Part shown: positions 1 through 11,265 of the stretch, piece by piece
Position numbering within the stretch: the stretch's first letter is position 1
Layout: the number at the start of each line of letters is the position of its first letter
Assembly (NCBI GenBank): GCA_011317545.1
Contig: WUJK01000010.1
Span: 1,612,001-1,676,000 of the forward strand
Length of the DNA stretch: 64,000 bases
Direction: 5' to 3'
Origin: Coniella vitis
Lineage: Eukaryota > Ascomycota > Sordariomycetes > Diaporthales > Schizoparmaceae
Program-made: the position numbers and the translations under genes
Notes under the pieces: generated by a model
Seen by the model: the letters and a program-made list of their open reading frames with translations, nothing else
Database searches by the model: none
Told to the model about the DNA's origin: nothing

Positions 1-2138
1 AATTTGGACGCCAGGAAAGCCTCGCCCTTGTCCAATGCTGACCCGCTTCCGCCAAGACGACGAGACTCAATGTTGGCCTCTGTTGGTTCCAATTTATAGC
101 TCTCCCAATTCATCACGACATCGCGTACCGGCACGACAGTGTGCAGGTACTGTAGGATACTATTGAGGTAGCAAGTGTTGCGGATATTGGCAAGGCCAGC
201 AGGGAGCGAGTAGTCAATGGACGGTTTAGGTATGTCGGTAAACCAAGGCTCATTTGCCAGTGACTGTTGCTCCGCAGCAAAAATCTCAAGATGCTCATGG
301 TTTCCGTGGAAGTCGGCTAAAGTCTTAGCAGCTGAGGCAACGAGTAGTCTGTCAAACGAACCACCGGAGTCATCGGCCATGGCGACAAGATGGGCGTGTA
401 TGAAATCAGGGTCTGATGACATTTCTCCGGTGCCAATGTCGTAGCATACAAAGTCCAAGGCCTCTTGAGCATTGGAAAATGTGCAGGCAGAAGTCATGAT
501 GGCTTGGCTTTTGTGGGCCTTTGCAATGATGGATGCATTAAGACGAGCATTCTTTTTGTCATCCGGACTTTGTGCATTGCGAAGAGCAGAGCTAAACGCA
601 CCGAGAACCTGCTGGTCTGGCGCTCCATCCTGGGGCAGGTTGAAGAAGCGGTAAGCCCTAGTCAAGGGAGTACTGCCCTGTGCATCCTCCTTGGACGCCT
701 CGGTAGCCCAGTATATCTGCTCATTCTCAAGGAAGGATCGCAATTCTGTGCAGACGGACTCTCTTCCTTGGCTGACGTGGCTGATGGCCTCGAAGACGGA
801 ATGCCTGTTGGCTGGATCGGTTTGGTTTTGGCAGATGCATGCATACCAAAGCAGTAGCTCGTGCATCTCCTTGTCCACCCCGAGGACGTCGAACATAGAA
901 GGCTTGTAATCGTCGACGTTGATAAAAGCGGTCCTGGCGTATCTAGCATCCAGAATGTGGATGAGAGTTTCTCTTGTAGAATGCTCAGCCTTGACGTCAA
1001 TTGGTGGTCTGAGAGAGCTGGGTATGTCGGCAAGGAGAAAGGACAAGTGGATGCGAAGAACCTCGAACCAAGCCCGCTTCGATCGGAATGGGGTAATTTG
1101 TAATGTATCGGGCGGGACATCATCCAGAGCAAGCAGTTGTACAAATGTCTCGTCGCCTTCCACCGACGTCGGAAACTCAAGAAACTCGAAAAGGTCCATT
1201 TTGTCCGCAAAGCAGATGCTAAAGAATTTATTGCGCACCGAGACCTGGCGCTTGTCGCCTGGCTGCAGATTGACAACATCGTTGAGGTACTGAAGGAGGT
1301 AGTAGGACGGGAGCAGCTTTTGCAACCGCTCTGGAGACTTGAGATCCCCATATCGGGCTGGCTCGATGGCGATGAGCTCCTCCAGACGCGCAAGCGCCGC
1401 AGACCGGTCAACCAGAGCTGCTTCGATGTGTTGAGGTATGCGTGCTTCGCAGACTTGGATTTCGAGGCGCAACCGACAGATGGAGGCGGAGCATCTGTAG
1501 GTGGCTGTATAGATGTTTGGATAGTATTTGTCGTCGGGATGCGTCGTGTATGCAGTCAGGGGAACGATGTGATGCATACGCTCGATGCCGGGACGGCAGG
1601 ACCCACCAGAACACTCGAGCAGGATCGTAAAGGTCTTCTTGCAAGCTTCGCAGATGCAGACGACAGCGTGGCCTTTGTCGGCATCTATTATGCCAGACTG
1701 GCTTGTGATGGTGTAGAAGTTGTGGGGGGTGAGAGAACCGTCACAAGCCATGGACGCGGGGTCCATGGAGCCACTAATCAGGTCTGAGATCCATTTCGCA
1801 GCCAGGCGACCTAGGAATTACAGCAAGTAAGCCACGCGTGCTGGGCGGGAAGAATGGACAGCGGAAAAGGAGAGTGAATGTCCGAGCCACATACCTGACT
1901 TGCCCAAGTTGTCGTGGATGGGGTCTGCGCTCAGCGCCTCCAGCTCAGTGTATGCTGGAGGAAGGCCCTGGGATCGCGTATGAGGCCCTGTTGGAACGTG
2001 GTCGGGCACAGCCATGGCGTCCGAAGATGAGGACTGGGTCTGGTTGTTGTTGCCGTCAGTCATGGGCTCCCCAGATCGCTGGCGCTTGGGTGATGGTTCT
2101 GGAGAAACAGAGCAGCGGCGGATACTGGAGGACGGCAT
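1..2138 (-). CDS. ubp2: Ubp2-type ubiquitin carboxyl-terminal hydrolase, 3' end beyond the window
   Basis: A cysteine protease of the USP family that removes ubiquitin from substrates. The Cys box reads GLANIRNTCYLNSILQYL, with the catalytic Cys codon at 173..171. It is followed by a RRLGG..DKGEAFL stretch like the RIGG..SRGEVE segment after the Cys box in yeast Ubp2, which is why I call it Ubp2-type. Exon 1 is 2138..1895; the intron 1894..1811 starts GTATGT and ends CCTAG; exon 2 runs from 1810 off the edge with no stop. About 684 residues are present; the His box and C-terminus lie outside. The N-terminus is Ser/Pro-rich and disordered; a Cys-rich stretch (CICEACKKTF) follows in exon 2. I chose the ATG at 2138; an in-frame ATG at 2276 would add 46 residues. 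Family is certain; the Ubp2 subgroup is likely. Confidence 0.87.
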
Positions 2139-3385
2139 ACCGAAGAGGCCAGCTGGGTCGGTCTTGCAAGTAGAAGGCCAAGAGACCGCAGTGGATGACA
2201 CCAGGTGGATTCTGGTCAAAGAGGGGACAAAGCGATGAGTCTGGAAGGCTTCGTCTGCGTGTCGCCGTGGTGGCAAACGATGATGTACTGTGCTGCGGTG
2301 ATGTGTGGCTGGGGGGCTGTAGATGCTTGTAGCTGGCTACCTAAGTATTGTATGAAAGGTGCCAGCAAGGAAAATTAGGAAGATAAGCGTGGTAGAGGAA
2401 AGGAAGAGCTAGCAACTGGTAATCATGGCCAGCTGCTGAGACGGTGCTGAGCAGGTTCAGCTGGAGGCACGGCAAGAATGACACTGGGAAGTGCCTGCCT
2501 ACCGCCTGCCTCGGTGAGATGACTGTAAGGTGCGGGACAGAGTCAATGTCGTGCTGGCTATCTGTGAGCAGAGACCAGGCCAGATTGTGTCGTATATTCA
2601 AGGGACGAGATGCCAGTTTGCTCGATCTGACTGGCTGGGGGTTGCTGTTGCGGGCAATGGATGAATTGGTGCTGGTACAGCCTTGTCTGTTGCCTTGTGA
2701 GGTCACCGCAGGGCCAGTGGACAGGCTGGTAATGGAGACGAGGTTCAGGACAAGGGGTTGGGTTGCTCAGGCCTGCAAGTACCCCGGAGATGTGGGTCCC
2801 CAGCCAGCAAAAGCTACTTAGGTACAGAATACCAGACTTGTATTTGTAAGAACAATACTATGGAATTCGAACAAAGCTGAACAATGGATGGAGGAATGGC
2901 CGGTCAAATCTGGAGAAGATAGAACGGAACTTGAGGACCGGAAGGAAAAGCTGCAGACTCAGTGATGGTGTTGATGTTGGGGAAGGAAGAACACAATACC
3001 GTAATGGCATTCTACTTTACATGCTATCTGGTAGATGTCGGAGGCTACTCCGCTCCAGCCGGCAGCTGGGGCATCCCTGCTACGACCGTGGTCTTGCCTG
3101 CCGACAGTCTCAGATTATATCACGTGATGCTTCAGCAGAATGACTCAGCTTTTGCAGCCAATTGCTGCCATTGGGTTGACGATCCAAGCCCAGCTGCTTT
3201 GGAGCTCCACCTAGAGATCGGTCCGGCGAAGGCTGCGACAATCCAAGCTTGCAACCTCGAATTCAGTCTCCCTCTCCCCGACCACGACCACGATCACAAC
3301 CGCGTCCCGACATAAGACGCTGTCCACCGAACAACTGATACCATTGCTGCCCCTAGCATCATCACACGGCCCCGAGTTTCCCAAG
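2139..3385. other. Divergent intergenic region between the ubp2-like and complex I genes
   Basis: No ORF here has recognisable protein character. The stretch separates two divergently transcribed genes, so it should hold both promoters and 5' leaders. A pyrimidine-rich segment (around 3265-3300) precedes the + strand gene. I found no tRNA, repeat or other RNA signal. Confidence 0.6.
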
Positions 3386-4210
3386 ATGGCGCCCCACGGC
3401 GACAGCGACACGTATCACCCGGTGGACGCCGTCGCGGCCGGTGTCAAGGCTTCGATGCTCACTGGAGCTGCCGGTTTCTTGGCCGCTAGTATCAAGAACG
3501 CCCAGCGCAAACGAAACATCGGCGCCCTCGCTGTCTTCACCAAGACTGGTGGACTCATCTTCACATGGAGTATGCCACTCTTTATCGCTGCGGGGTCGTC
3601 GTGGAGTCAGTGAGGATAAGGCAGCTGGTTGGGCTAACACAATACCTTGCAGCGGCCGTTGGTGGTGTGTTCGAGTTCACAAGGAATGCCTCTGCAAACC
3701 TGCGCCAAAAGCATGACCATTACAACAACGGTATTGGTGGTTTCTTCGCTGGTGCCGTGCTAGGCTTGCAAGGTAAGTCAACTGCAACCACTTCTGGCTG
3801 TCATACTTTGGGCCGGTGAACAAAAGACGCGTGCTGATGGGATCATGCTGTCGCAGCTGGTCGCATGCCTGCCATCCTGGGCTGGGGTGTTGGTACAGCA
3901 GTGGCCATGGGCGTCTTCGAGTACACAGGCGGCAAATTGCTGAACCGCAAGTCCGAGGACGAGAGTATGAACGAATGGGCAGTGAAAGAGCAGCTGCGCA
4001 CGGTCAGGAGGAAGCCAATTGAGGACACAATTGCCGCAGTAGGCGAGGGTCGGGGTAAGTGGATTGGCCATGGCGCGCTTTCAACAAGATATGGCGATCG
4101 CTGACATCACTACAGGAATCCAACCGCCGGGTTACGAGGAGCGGAGACGAGAGCGGCTCAAGGAAACCTATGGCTTCGAGGTCAACCCAGTACGGGCGGA
4201 TGGCTCATAA
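3386..4210 (+). CDS. NADH:ubiquinone oxidoreductase 21.3 kDa-type subunit (NDUFA11/B14.7, Tim17 family)
   Basis: An accessory membrane-arm subunit of mitochondrial complex I. Four exons: 3386-3569, 3653-3772, 3857-4054 and 4116-4210. Introns are GTATGC..GCAG, GTAAGT..GCAG and GTAAGT..ACAG; the first has a perfect GCTAAC branch site. The spliced product is 198 aa. It has Gly/Ala-rich membrane segments typical of the Tim17/22/23 fold (GAAGFLAAS, GGFFAGAVLGLQAG, GWGVGTAVAMGVFEY), then a charged C-terminal tail (PPGYEERRRERLKET). The start has A at -3 and G at +4; an in-frame ATG at 3344 would add 14 residues. Fungal complex I 21.3 kDa subunits have this length and layout. A snoRNA host transcript begins close downstream on the same strand. 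Confidence 0.9.
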
Positions 4211-4452
4211 TCAAGAAAATTGCACCGTTTTGTTGGCGTGTACATATTAGAGCTTTTTGCACAGGTCCGAGAGACTTGCCGACGACTCAATGGACCTTTT
4301 TTTATTCCCACCACTCCTTGCTCGATTGGTGGCTCTTGGGCTCCTCGTTGATACAGGTTGACTCTAGATTAGCTGGTAAACATCAATACCAGGCTTCTCT
4401 TTGATCGACATAAGGTCAGTCTCCTTACACTTCCCCTCCTATCTCTGTTTTA

Positions 4453-4546
4453 TACCATGATGAAATGTCATAGAGGCTGTTTATGAATTTGTCTTGCACA
4501 AGCATGTTTATTTCCACTCACCTACATTGTTCTTTTTTCTGAAGGT
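4453..4546 (+). ncRNA. C/D-box snoRNA copy 1 of 4
   Basis: Box C ATGATGA is at 4457-4463 and box D CTGA at 4539-4542. A short ACC/GGT pairing flanks the boxes. Shared with the other copies are TAGAGGCTGTTTATGA at 4471 and CACCTACATTGTTCTTTT at 4519. The interior between these two elements is the most diverged of the four copies. Confidence 0.8.
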
Positions 4547-4813
4547 CACACATTTTTGCTGGATTACATTATTGCCTTGGCTGGTAATTTGATTGAGCTA
4601 ACCTTTCACCAATCTTCAGATTGCCTGCAAGCACTTAAGCGCCCTCACGATCTTATAAAGACATCAAGAAGAACTGCAGCTCAGAGCGTTCAACTGATTC
4701 CAAACCACGAAGATTTGATGTCCCTGGTGTTCAAGATTTTGTTATAGCATGATAAGGTCAGTCAGTCTTTCTGAATTCCAACACGATCTCACACCAACGC
4801 AGAGCTCTTTGCT

Positions 4814-4906
4814 TTTTATATGATGAACTCTCAATAGAGGCTGTTTATGATTTTTATCCCATGATTATCACAAACTCACCTACATTGTTCTTTTAACCTG
4901 ACCTTA
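4814..4906 (+). ncRNA. C/D-box snoRNA copy 2 of 4
   Basis: Box C ATGATGA is at 4820-4826 and box D CTGA at 4898-4901. The two shared antisense elements are at about 4835 and 4877. The T-run before box D is shorter than in the other copies. No clear terminal stem is visible. Confidence 0.8.
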
Positions 4907-5191
4907 CTCTTGTCTCTCGACCACTTCTCGTGATTACCTCCACGTCCTACTCTTTGACATTCATGGGTGCTAACTATTCCATTGGTGTCATAATCACAGA
5001 TCAATGAACTCTACCTCCTACTCATGCCTTTATCATATACAGAACCGTTACTGCATAACCCTAGGCAATCGATGCATTACGATTTTCCTTTTCATTGTTG
5101 AGAGTGTACGTCAAATTTATCCAGCCGCGAAACCTCTTCAAACCAACAAGAGAGTATATGCGCCCACATATTCCTGTTGAAAATTGTGTCC

Positions 5192-5288
5192 ACCACCATG
5201 ATGATCTTTTTAGAGGCTGTTTATGATGTTTTATCCACATGATTCATTACAACTCACCTACATTGTTCTTTTTTTCTGTCTGATCTAC
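5192..5288 (+). ncRNA. C/D-box snoRNA copy 3 of 4
   Basis: Box C ATGATGA is at 5198-5204 and box D CTGA at 5280-5283. From TAGAGGCTG at 5211 to the T-run it is nearly identical to copy 4, so this pair is the youngest duplication. TGATGT after the first guide could serve as C'. Confidence 0.82.
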
Positions 5289-5582
5289 ATATTTGTATAT
5301 GTACCCTACTTTGACTCACCATCATATTCAAACCCTGAATGAGCATTTGTTTGGCGCACCATGCTAATCGCATTGTCACTCTTTAGGCACTCTGTATCTC
5401 TCCTCCCTCGATCTTATTATCATCAGCCAATACCCTCCTTGCTCATCATACCAATTACGAAGACGAAGAAATGAAGAACTACCCCGGGGCATCGAAAGAA
5501 TGTAAGTTGGACTTTTACTTTCCATGAACTCTTCCTTGTTTTCTCTTCCCTTGGGTCAACAAGTCAAGTCTAGCTTGAGTAC

Positions 5583-5676
5583 ACACACATGATGATCTTT
5601 TAGAGGCTGTTTATGATGTTTTATCCACATGATTCATTACAACTCACCTACATTGTTCTTTTTTTATCTGAAAAAA
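5583..5676 (+). ncRNA. C/D-box snoRNA copy 4 of 4
   Basis: Box C ATGATGA is at 5589-5595 and box D CTGA at 5668-5671. The core matches copy 3 almost base for base, while flanking intron sequence differs, which marks the core as the selected unit. A terminal stem is not evident. Confidence 0.82.
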
Positions 5677-6000
5677 ACAAAACTTTGTACCAGCTATACT
5701 TGCATGCATATCTTGGAGGTTTCTGTACTGGGAGATTGTTGCTAACAATGGCTTTTCAGATTCGAGGTATCTCTATCTGTAGAGAGTGTTCACAAACGGT
5801 GTTGAAACATTTCCAATACAAGCAAGTAGCGCGCAGGCCACTGCAGAAACATCTGGTATAGATTACTCAGTTAATAAATAACAAATTACTATAATCCTTC
5901 TTGTAATTTGAGAAGGATGTCAATGAAACCTTGTTTGCATTGTCATGATTGTCATCATCATCATCCACATCCGTCACAATTTCGACGCCAATTCAAAGCG

Positions 6001-6016
6001 CCCCCCCCCCCCCCCC
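6001..6016. repeat. C16 homopolymer
   Basis: A run of 16 C lies just past the phosphoketolase stop codon (about 28 bases downstream on the minus strand). Its length may be unreliable in the assembly. Confidence 0.9.
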
Positions 6017-6043
6017 GAGCGCGGGGCCCCGGCCACGCAGGCG

Positions 6044-8657
6044 CTAATGCTTCTTCTGCGCCTTCCACAACCCATTATGTGGCCACGTCCACTTTGTCAG
6101 AAACTCGGGGTCAATTCCATCCTCAAACGCCTGTGTACGCGCCTTGATCTGGTCATTGAGCAAGACCTGCCGTGCCGCCGCACCCTTGTTGTGCAAAGTC
6201 GGGATCCGATCAATCGCGTCCATGGCAAGACTGAACCGATCCGTCTGGTTGCGGATCGCCAGCTCGAGCGGCGTGTCGATGTTGCCCTTTTCCTTGTACC
6301 CCCGCACGTGCAGATTACTGTGCGCGCCAGGCCGCTTGTACGTCAAACGGTGCACGAGCCAGGGGTAGCTGTGGAAGTTGAATATGATGGGCTTGTCGGC
6401 GGTGAAGAGCGCCGCCCACTCCTTGTCGGTCAGGCCGTGGGGGTGGTCGTCGTGCGAGATGAGCTTGAACAGGTCGACGCAGTTGACGCAGCGGATCTTG
6501 AGGTCGGGGAAGTGCTGCAGGAGCAAGTCGATTGCGGCCAGGGACTCGTGGGTGGAAATGTCGCCGCACGACGCCATGACCAGGTCGGGTTCCTCGTTGG
6601 CGTCGGTGGAGAACTGCGGCCAGATGCCGATGCCCTTTGTGCAGTGCTCGATGGCGGCCTCCATGGGCAGGTACTGCAGGTGGTCTTGCTTATCGGCGAC
6701 AATGACATTGACATAGTTGGAGGACTTGAGACAGTGGTCCATGCACGAGAGGAGACAGTTGCCGTCTGGCGGCAGGTAGATGCGAACCACCTCGGGGGAC
6801 TTGTTGGCCACGACGTCGAGGAAGCCTGGGTCTTGGTGCGTGAAGCCGTTGTGGTCTTGGCGCCAGACCACGGCGGTAAGGAGGATGTTGAGGGAGGCGA
6901 CTTTGACGCGCCATTCGACTTCGAGGCACTTCTCGATCCACTTGCAGTGCTGTTTGCGGGGTGACTGGTATCAGTTCATGGCCTTGGACATATCAAGGTT
7001 AGAGCTTGTAATTTTGTGGCACTTACCTGGTTGACCATGGAGTCAATCACGTGGATGAAAGGCTCGTACGAGTTGAGCAAACCGTGGCGCCCGCTCAATA
7101 CATAGCCCTCGAGCCAGCCCTCACAGGTATGCTCTGACAGAATCTCCATGACACGTCCGTTGGGGGACAAGTGGCCGCCGTCGGCGTCCTCGGGGAAATA
7201 CTCGCCCATCCAGACTTTCTGGCCCGCCTCGTACACCTTCGCGAGCTTGTTGGACTCGGTCTCATCGGGCCCAAACAGACGGAACGAGTTGGGGTTGTTG
7301 GCAATGACATCGCGCAGGTAGCCTGCTAGGTTCGTCATGGATGGCGACAACTTCTGCGCCGGCTGATCAAACTCAATCTTGTAGTCTCTAAAGTCGGGCA
7401 GCTTGAGCGGCTTCTTGAGCTGCCCACCGTTGGTGACCGGGTTGGCCGACATGCGGCGGTTGCCCGCCGGGCAAATGGCATTGCGCAGCTCGTTGCTAAT
7501 GCGCCCTTCGTTGCCAAACAGCCGGTCGGGTTCGTAGCTGCGCATCCACGCCTCGAGCAGCTTGAGGTGCTCTGGGTTGGACCGCACGTCGGTTATGGGC
7601 ACCTGGTGGGCGCGCCAGAAGCCGGCCAGGTACTTGTCGTCGAGCTTGCGGGGGGCCGTCCAGCCCTTGGGGGTGCGCAGCACAATCATGGGCCAGCGTG
7701 GTCGCTTCAGGTGGGCGTCCTTGTTGCCGCTCTGGGCACTCTGGCGCGCCTCGTGCTGATACTTGCGGATTTCAGTGACGCACTGCTCCAGCGTGGCAGC
7801 CATGGCCTGGTGCATGGAGTCGAGGTCGTCCCCCTCGACAAAGTACGGGGTCCAGCCGTAGCCGAGGAAGAGGTTCTCGAGTTCCTTGTGGGAAATGCGG
7901 GCCAGCAGGGTTGGGTTGTTGATCTTGTAGCCGTTGAGATTGAGCACCGGCAGTACAGCGCCGTCGGTTACGGGGTTGAGAAACTTGTTGCTGTGCCACG
8001 AGGTGGCCAGAGGTCCGGTCTCGGCCTCACCGTCACCAACAACCGTCAGGGCAATCAGGTCGGGGTGGTCAAAGACGGAGCCAAAGGCGTGGGAGAGGGA
8101 GTAGCCCAGCTCGCCGCCCTCGTGGATGCTGCCGGGTGTCTCGGGTGTGGCGTGGGAGCCAATGCCTCCTGGAAACGAGAACCACTTGAAGAAGCGCTGC
8201 ATTCCCTCGGCATCCTGCGACTTGTCGGGGTAGACTTCCTCGTAGACGCCCTCGAGGTAGGACTGGGAAAGCACAGCGGGAGCGCCGTGGCCCGGGCCAG
8301 AGACATAGTAGGCATCCAGGTCGTACTTCTTGATGAGTCTGTTGAAGTGCATGTAGGTGAAGATCTTGGATGGTGTTAGTCCACGGACTCGTAGAATTAA
8401 AACGGCTCGCAGGAACTCACCTGAGCAGGAGCAGAGCCGAAGTGGCCCAACAAACGGGCCTTGACGTGCTCTAGCTTGAGAGGCTCGCGCAGCAGCGGAT
8501 TGTCTCGCAGATAGATCATGCCCAGAGCGAGGTAGAGAGAGGCACGGAAGAAGTCGTTGTACTGCTTGATGTCATCCTGCGACAGTGGCTCGCCCTTGAC
8601 CGTTGAACGAGCCTTGCCAAAGGGCAGAATGCTCTCGACGGTGGACTCGTCAGCCAT
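6044..8657 (-). CDS. xpkA: Xylulose-5-phosphate/fructose-6-phosphate phosphoketolase
   Basis: A thiamine-diphosphate enzyme that cleaves xylulose-5-P (and fructose-6-P) with phosphate to acetyl-phosphate plus an aldose phosphate, a cytosolic shortcut from pentose phosphates to C2 units. Exons: 8657..8421, 8364..7027 and 6949..6044, 826 aa, normal family length. Landmarks: LLGHFGSAPAQ near residue 70, VSGPGHGAPA, PGGIGSHATPETPGSIHEGG, the ThDP motif GDGEAETGP, LNGYKI, and in exon 3 WRQDHNGFTHQDPG and YLPPDGNCLLS. Intron 1 is 8420..8365. For intron 2 (7026..6950) I used the acceptor that restores the family motif NQHCKWIEK; an upstream AG at 6965 would insert five residues (SPRKQ). The 5' leader carries a long CTCC-type pyrimidine repeat. 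Confidence 0.96.
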
Positions 8658-8783
8658 GGATGATGGATGGGGGAGGCAGAACTGGCCAGCAGATGATGTA
8701 TGGTTGGCCCTTGGTTTATCGTTGGCTGCTATTGTTGTTGATAATCGAGGGTGTCGATAGCGAGAGAAGAGAAAGAGGGAGAA

Positions 8784-8813
8784 GGAGGAGGAGGAGGAGG
8801 AGGAGGAGGAGGG
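8784..8813. repeat. (GGA)n microsatellite in the phosphoketolase leader
   Basis: About ten GGA/GAG units. Read on the minus strand this is a TCC pyrimidine tract about 130 bases before the phosphoketolase start, a position typical of fungal transcription start regions. Confidence 0.85.
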
Positions 8814-11265
8814 AAAGTCCAAGGAGGAAGGTTTGACTTGTGGGATTTATATGAGCCCACACAAGCTTTCCACAGCATATCCGAGCACCTTTCGAGCAAT
8901 CAGAGGTGGTTTGGAACAAAGCTACGTACTTGCTGCTAGTGATCGAGGTAGAATCTCCCATCCAACACGGCTGGCCATCAAGGTATGATGCACTTGGGGT
9001 ACTATTTCCGAGGGCAGTCTACACAGATCCGAGGACTCGACTAACACGCAGCAACATCTGGCCCACTGGGCCGCTATTTCTCGCTACACACAGCCCCCGT
9101 CTCACCATCCCGTGCCCGCCCACGTCCGGGGAAGCCCAAGCCAGCAGCACCTGCTTGTCACGTTGTTGCATGTGTCAAACTGGGAAACAACTCAAGCGAG
9201 CGTGCCAGTGCACGATGCCATAGGACATACACATGCGAACGCTTGGGGGAAAACGTGGCCCAGTGGAGAGTCCATTCCTTGACATGTGACTTGCTCTCGA
9301 CGGCGACAACATCTGAGCTCGCCTGGGCGCAAGTGTGGCCTGACACTTGCACCGACCCAGGGTTCAATACGTCATTTTCCTTGGTGGGCTGGCTTAGATG
9401 GAGGGGGGCTGCACGCAGACCCTGGCCGCGCGGGCTGGGCTTGGTATTCAAACGCTCCAAGGTTGTTTGCAGGTCCAAAGAGTTAGAAGAAGGTGCCAAA
9501 TATTGAAGCAGATTTTTGTTATCATCTGCTATCGCGCAAGGAGAAGATGTTTCAATAACAAAGGCGTGCAAGTTCAAGCATCTTCTCGAGGGTGACGATC
9601 TCAACATGATGAAATGGAGCCCCACGAGAAGAACAGTCCCTTGTTTGCGACCACCACCCCATTGCCCATGGTCTTGACGTTCTATGTGTGCATTGTCGAG
9701 TTATCAGACGATGGAAATCTCCTTAGAAACTCCACTACTCGGACGTCTGATGCTAGAACAGTTGTCATTATGTATGAACGTAGTAAGCAGTCTCAGCATT
9801 TGCCGTTTCAATCCAGACCCCTTGTAGTTGATACAGCCTCCGGTTAAGCTATCCCAGCAGCTCGGTTCGGCGGGATGTTGGTGGGGCTACAGCGCCGTCA
9901 GGCCGCTCCAGAGGTCACTGCAGCAACATGTGGGCGCCGTCTGCCAGAAAAGTGTGTTTTGTCAAAGGTGCATGATGCGTCTATGACACCACCAGCTCGG
10001 AAGCGCTGGAGAGTATCCTAAGCACATATTATAAAGCATGCACCATACTATTATGGCGATTGTGGTTGTGTATAGTTGTATGGTGTAACGTGTGTATCTG
10101 TACAAAACGTGTCTCAAGGTTCTTGAACGCTGCCACATCACGAGATATTATGATAAAGGCGAAGCCATCGCCAAGTTGCCAACGGCCAACCACAAAACGC
10201 TACAAAAACACCCCTCAAGTCATGCGTCCCCGCACGATCAGGCCATGCTGCTTACTCTAGTATAGTCTCCTGTTCCTTGAAAGCAAGCGCTCTGCCCCAA
10301 GTAATCACTTACCGAGCCCGAGTACAGCAAGTCCAATCCCTATGCTCGCAATCGACAAGTCTCCTTGGGCTTTGACCATTTAGAGTATAGTTTGAGGTTT
10401 TGTCACCTGCATGCGCGGATGTGCAAGAATCAGGCCATCCGTGCCAAGATCTAGCAGTTGTCAAAGAGTTGACGCAGCCGACGAACAGTCAAAGCTCGCT
10501 CAACAAGGGAGGGACTGTCTGGACTACGGACCCTGAGCGACTTTCTCTCAGAGTTCCAAGGTTGTTGCTTATTACCAGAGCATCAACTACTATGTAGTCT
10601 GCCCCTGCCGGAGACCGAGGGTACTAGTACGTATAATATGCCAGGTTTACTATGTAGCAATGCAGGTAAGGGGAGGCTCCAACTGGCGACCAAGTCAAGA
10701 GTATGTCTGTCTGGATCCTGTTTCCGGACTTCCGGCTCTTGTCACGCTTTCTGCATTTCATCGCCGATGGGCTTTTGCCAGAGAATCTATGGCAAAGTCC
10801 GCAGAGTTGAGCGTTTCAGTATCCAATCAACTGGGATGCTGTCTCTCGTTCTAGTCAAGATCGACATATTTCCAGCTGTCAAGGTGTCTTTAATTACACA
10901 CAAGAAAAGGACGACAGATATTCAAATAGCAAGTTTAAGCGAGTTCGGCCTTTGGAGGAAGAGCAAACTGAAGCGGACTGGATGGAGTCTTCCTTGTCCG
11001 ACATGGCTGCTACAAAGTCAACTACCAAGAACAGTATTTGGATTCCTGCTGCTTTAGTTTGATACTGTTTGAGTTTGGGACTAGAAAGTCAATTCAGACT
11101 TGAGAGAGAACAACGAGCAACCTCACCATCACAAATCAAGTCTATAGACAGCCGTTGACAAGCAGCAAGACAGCTCGCTCTGTTGATACTAAACGCCTCC
11201 CTGGCAAGGCAATGCAAACCTCACTTACAGCTGTAGCTGCTTACACCGTCACAGCTCACAAATCT
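8814..11265. other. Intergenic region, no gene seen
   Basis: Only short ORFs without domain character or splice-supported extension occur here. The left part is the phosphoketolase promoter. ACTATGTA octamers occur near 10587 and 10645. I found no RNA gene. Confidence 0.5.

Larger units (their letters stand above)
4300..5880 (+). ncRNA. Spliced non-coding snoRNA host gene with four intronic C/D snoRNAs
   Basis: Four introns follow each other with strong signals. Intron 1 is 4415-4619 (GTCAGT, GCTAAC at 4597, CAG), intron 2 is 4757-4999 (GTCAGT, GCTAAC at 4969, CAG), intron 3 is 5106-5386 (GTACGT, GCTAAT at 5363, TAG) and intron 4 is 5502-5759 (GTAAGT, GCTAAC at 5741, CAG). Internal exons are 4620-4756, 5000-5105 and 5387-5501. 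They share no conserved reading frame and look non-coding. Each intron holds one C/D snoRNA ending roughly 55-80 nt before the branch site, the usual spacing for intronic snoRNAs. Both transcript ends are guesses. Because the complex I gene stops at 4210 on the same strand, exon 1 could be its 3' UTR. Confidence 0.8.

Noticed and set aside
662..1411. 249-codon minus-strand ORF, Ser-rich
   Set aside because: Same strand but wrong frame of the Ubp2-type gene, whose true frame is open from 1810 to the edge and carries the Cys box.
4556..4747. Small ORFs at 4556-4747 and 5613-5861
   Set aside because: They cross splice sites and snoRNA cores of the non-coding host and are not conserved between the repeat units.
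5945..6964. 339-codon + strand ORF
   Set aside because: It overlaps the phosphoketolase 3' exon on the other strand, has no domain character and is explained by GC-rich codon bias of the real gene.
7567..8379. 270-codon + strand ORF
   Set aside because: Antisense shadow of phosphoketolase exon 2.
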